Position numbers and translations under genes: made by a program
The notes under the pieces: generated by a model
Seen by the model: only the letters and a program-made list of their open reading frames with translations
Database searches by the model: none
What the model was told of the DNA's origin: nothing
Shown here: one piece after another, positions 63,180 through 64,000 of the stretch
Numbering within the stretch: the first letter of the stretch is position 1
Layout: every line of letters starts with the position of its first letter
NCBI GenBank assembly: GCA_026005015.1
Contig: BPKG01000001.1
Span: 563,501 to 627,500, forward strand
Direction: 5' to 3'
DNA: 64,000 nt
From: Burkholderiales bacterium
GTDB lineage: Bacteria > Pseudomonadota > Gammaproteobacteria > Burkholderiales > UBA6910

Positions 63180-64000
63180 TTACCGCTCTTCTCCTTCGCC
63201 CGGCGTGCTCACCCTGGCCTCCCCGGCGGCTTCTTCCCCCGCCTCCGACTCCACCACCTTGCCAAGCCCCGCCAGCTTCTCGGAGGCGTCCAGGTCGATG
63301 AGCCGCACCCCCTGGGTAGCGCGCCCCATCTCGCTGATTTCCGCTACCCGGGTGCGGATCAGCACGCCTCCCGTAGTGATCAGCATGACCTCGTCCTCCG
63401 GCGCAACCAGGGTGGCGGCCACCACGTTGCCGTTGCGGGCGGTGGTCTGGATGGCGATCACCCCCTGGCCGCCCCGGCCATGGCGCGGGTACTCGGCCAA
63501 GGGCGTACGCTTGCCGTAGCCGTTTTCCGTGGCGGTAAGCACTTGCCGCTCCTCCCCGTCCGCCACCACCAGGGAAATCACCTGCTGCCCCGGCTCCAGC
63601 CGCATGCCGCGCACGCCCCGCGCGAGCCGGCCCATGGGCCGCACGTCTTCCTCGGAAAAGCGCACCGCCTTGCCCGCGTCGGAGAACAGCATCACGTCCT
63701 GGTGGCCGCTGGTGAGCTCGGCGCCGATCAGGAAGTCGCCCTCGGTGAGCTCCACCGCGATGATACCGGAGGGGCGGGGCCGGGAAAATTCGGAGAGGGG
63801 CGTCTTCTTCACCGTCCCCTGGGCGGTGGCCATGAAGACGTAATGCTGGTCGTCGAACTCCTTCACCGGCAGCACGGCGGTGATCTTCTCCTCCGGTTGC
63901 AGGGGCACCAGGTTCACGATGGGCTTGCCCCGGGACAGGCGCGCCCCCTGGGGCACCTCGTAGACCTTGAGCCAGTAGAGCCTGCCCCGGTTGGAGAAGC
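63180..64000 (-). CDS. gyrA: DNA gyrase subunit A, C-terminal part (cut by window end)
   Basis: Only the last 273 or so codons are in the window; the gene continues past the right edge. The region is the DNA-wrapping beta-propeller with repeated blades: FSNRGRLYWLKVYEVPQG, ATAQGTVKKTPLSEF, FSDAGKAVRFSEEDVRPMGRLARGVRGMRL, ATENGYGKRTPLAEYPRHGRGGQGV and ITTGGVLIRTRVAEISEMGRATQGVRL (outline). RHGRGGQGV is the GyrA-box-type motif. It ends in an acidic tail (EAGEEAAGEARVSTPGEGEER). It is the first visible gene of the serine/aromatic supraoperon. Confidence 0.97.
   Translation of the reverse strand, partial: FSNRGRLYWLKVYEVPQGARLSRGKPIVNLVPLQPEEKITAVLPVKEFDDQHYVFMATAQGTVKKTPLSEFSRPRPSGIIAVELTEGDFLIGAELTSGHQDVMLFSDAGKAVRFSEEDVRPMGRLARGVRGMRLEPGQQVISLVVADGEERQVLTATENGYGKRTPLAEYPRHGRGGQGVIAIQTTARNGNVVAATLVAPEDEVMLITTGGVLIRTRVAEISEMGRATQGVRLIDLDASEKLAGLGKVVESEAGEEAAGEARVSTPGEGEER

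Noticed and set aside
1-64000. CRISPR arrays, tRNA or rRNA genes, insertion sequences, prophage or toxin-antitoxin genes
   Set aside because: All gaps are short and none holds repeat arrays, cloverleaf-like sequence or transposase/integrase motifs that I could recognise by eye; no search tool was available.

Overview
The window reads as a chromosomal segment of a GC-rich Betaproteobacterium. This rests on gene order, not on any database search. The order gyrA-serC-serA-pheA-hisC-tyrA-aroA-cmk-rpsA-ihfB-lapA-lapB-pyrF, a heptose kinase gene without the fused nucleotidyltransferase half, and the yciB-yciI-bolA-ppiC run all fit that class. Coding density is very high. I see no rRNA, tRNA, CRISPR array, insertion sequence, phage gene or replication origin, and no gap longer than about 250 bases.

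Layout. Positions 1-9241 hold housekeeping genes: msrB, a conserved unknown, yciB, yciI, bolA, a parvulin isomerase, a NifU-type scaffold domain, purL and the NAD(P)HX repair enzyme. Positions 9250-38463 are a molybdenum/tungsten and formate island. It contains modABC with a ModE-like regulator, mobB-moaD-moaE, a sigma-54 two-component pair, tupABC with a divergent ModE-headed regulator and a Mop protein, a BtuFCD-type importer, moeA, a nine-gene formate dehydrogenase locus, and a divergent moaA-fdhD-mobA-regulator operon. Positions 38447-43449 hold glk, a GGDEF/EAL protein, mtfA and a BI-1 membrane protein. From 43477 to the right edge nearly every gene is on the minus strand: rlmD, an exonuclease, ydbL-ynbE-ydbH, cysM, heptose genes, pyrF, lapBA, ihfB, rpsA, cmk and the aromatic/serine supraoperon down from gyrA, which is cut by the window end.

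How it fits together. The island couples uptake of molybdate or tungstate (three transporter types), pterin cofactor synthesis and insertion (moaA, moaD, moaE, moeA, mobA, mobB), sulfuration of formate dehydrogenase (fdhD) and the membrane-bound periplasmic enzyme itself. moaC, mogA/moaB and moeB are not in the window. I see a well-matched ModE operator before modA. Sigma-54 type -24/-12 elements lie before both moaA and the Fdh operon, which suggests that the sigma-54 activator encoded here may control formate metabolism.

Quality warning. At least nine single-base reading-frame shifts break modB, modE, mobB, the histidine kinase (three), its response regulator, the BtuC-like permease and fdhD. 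A tenth is suspected at the start of ydbH. Most lie in runs of three to six G or C and flank otherwise intact coding sequence, so consensus sequence errors are more likely than real gene decay.
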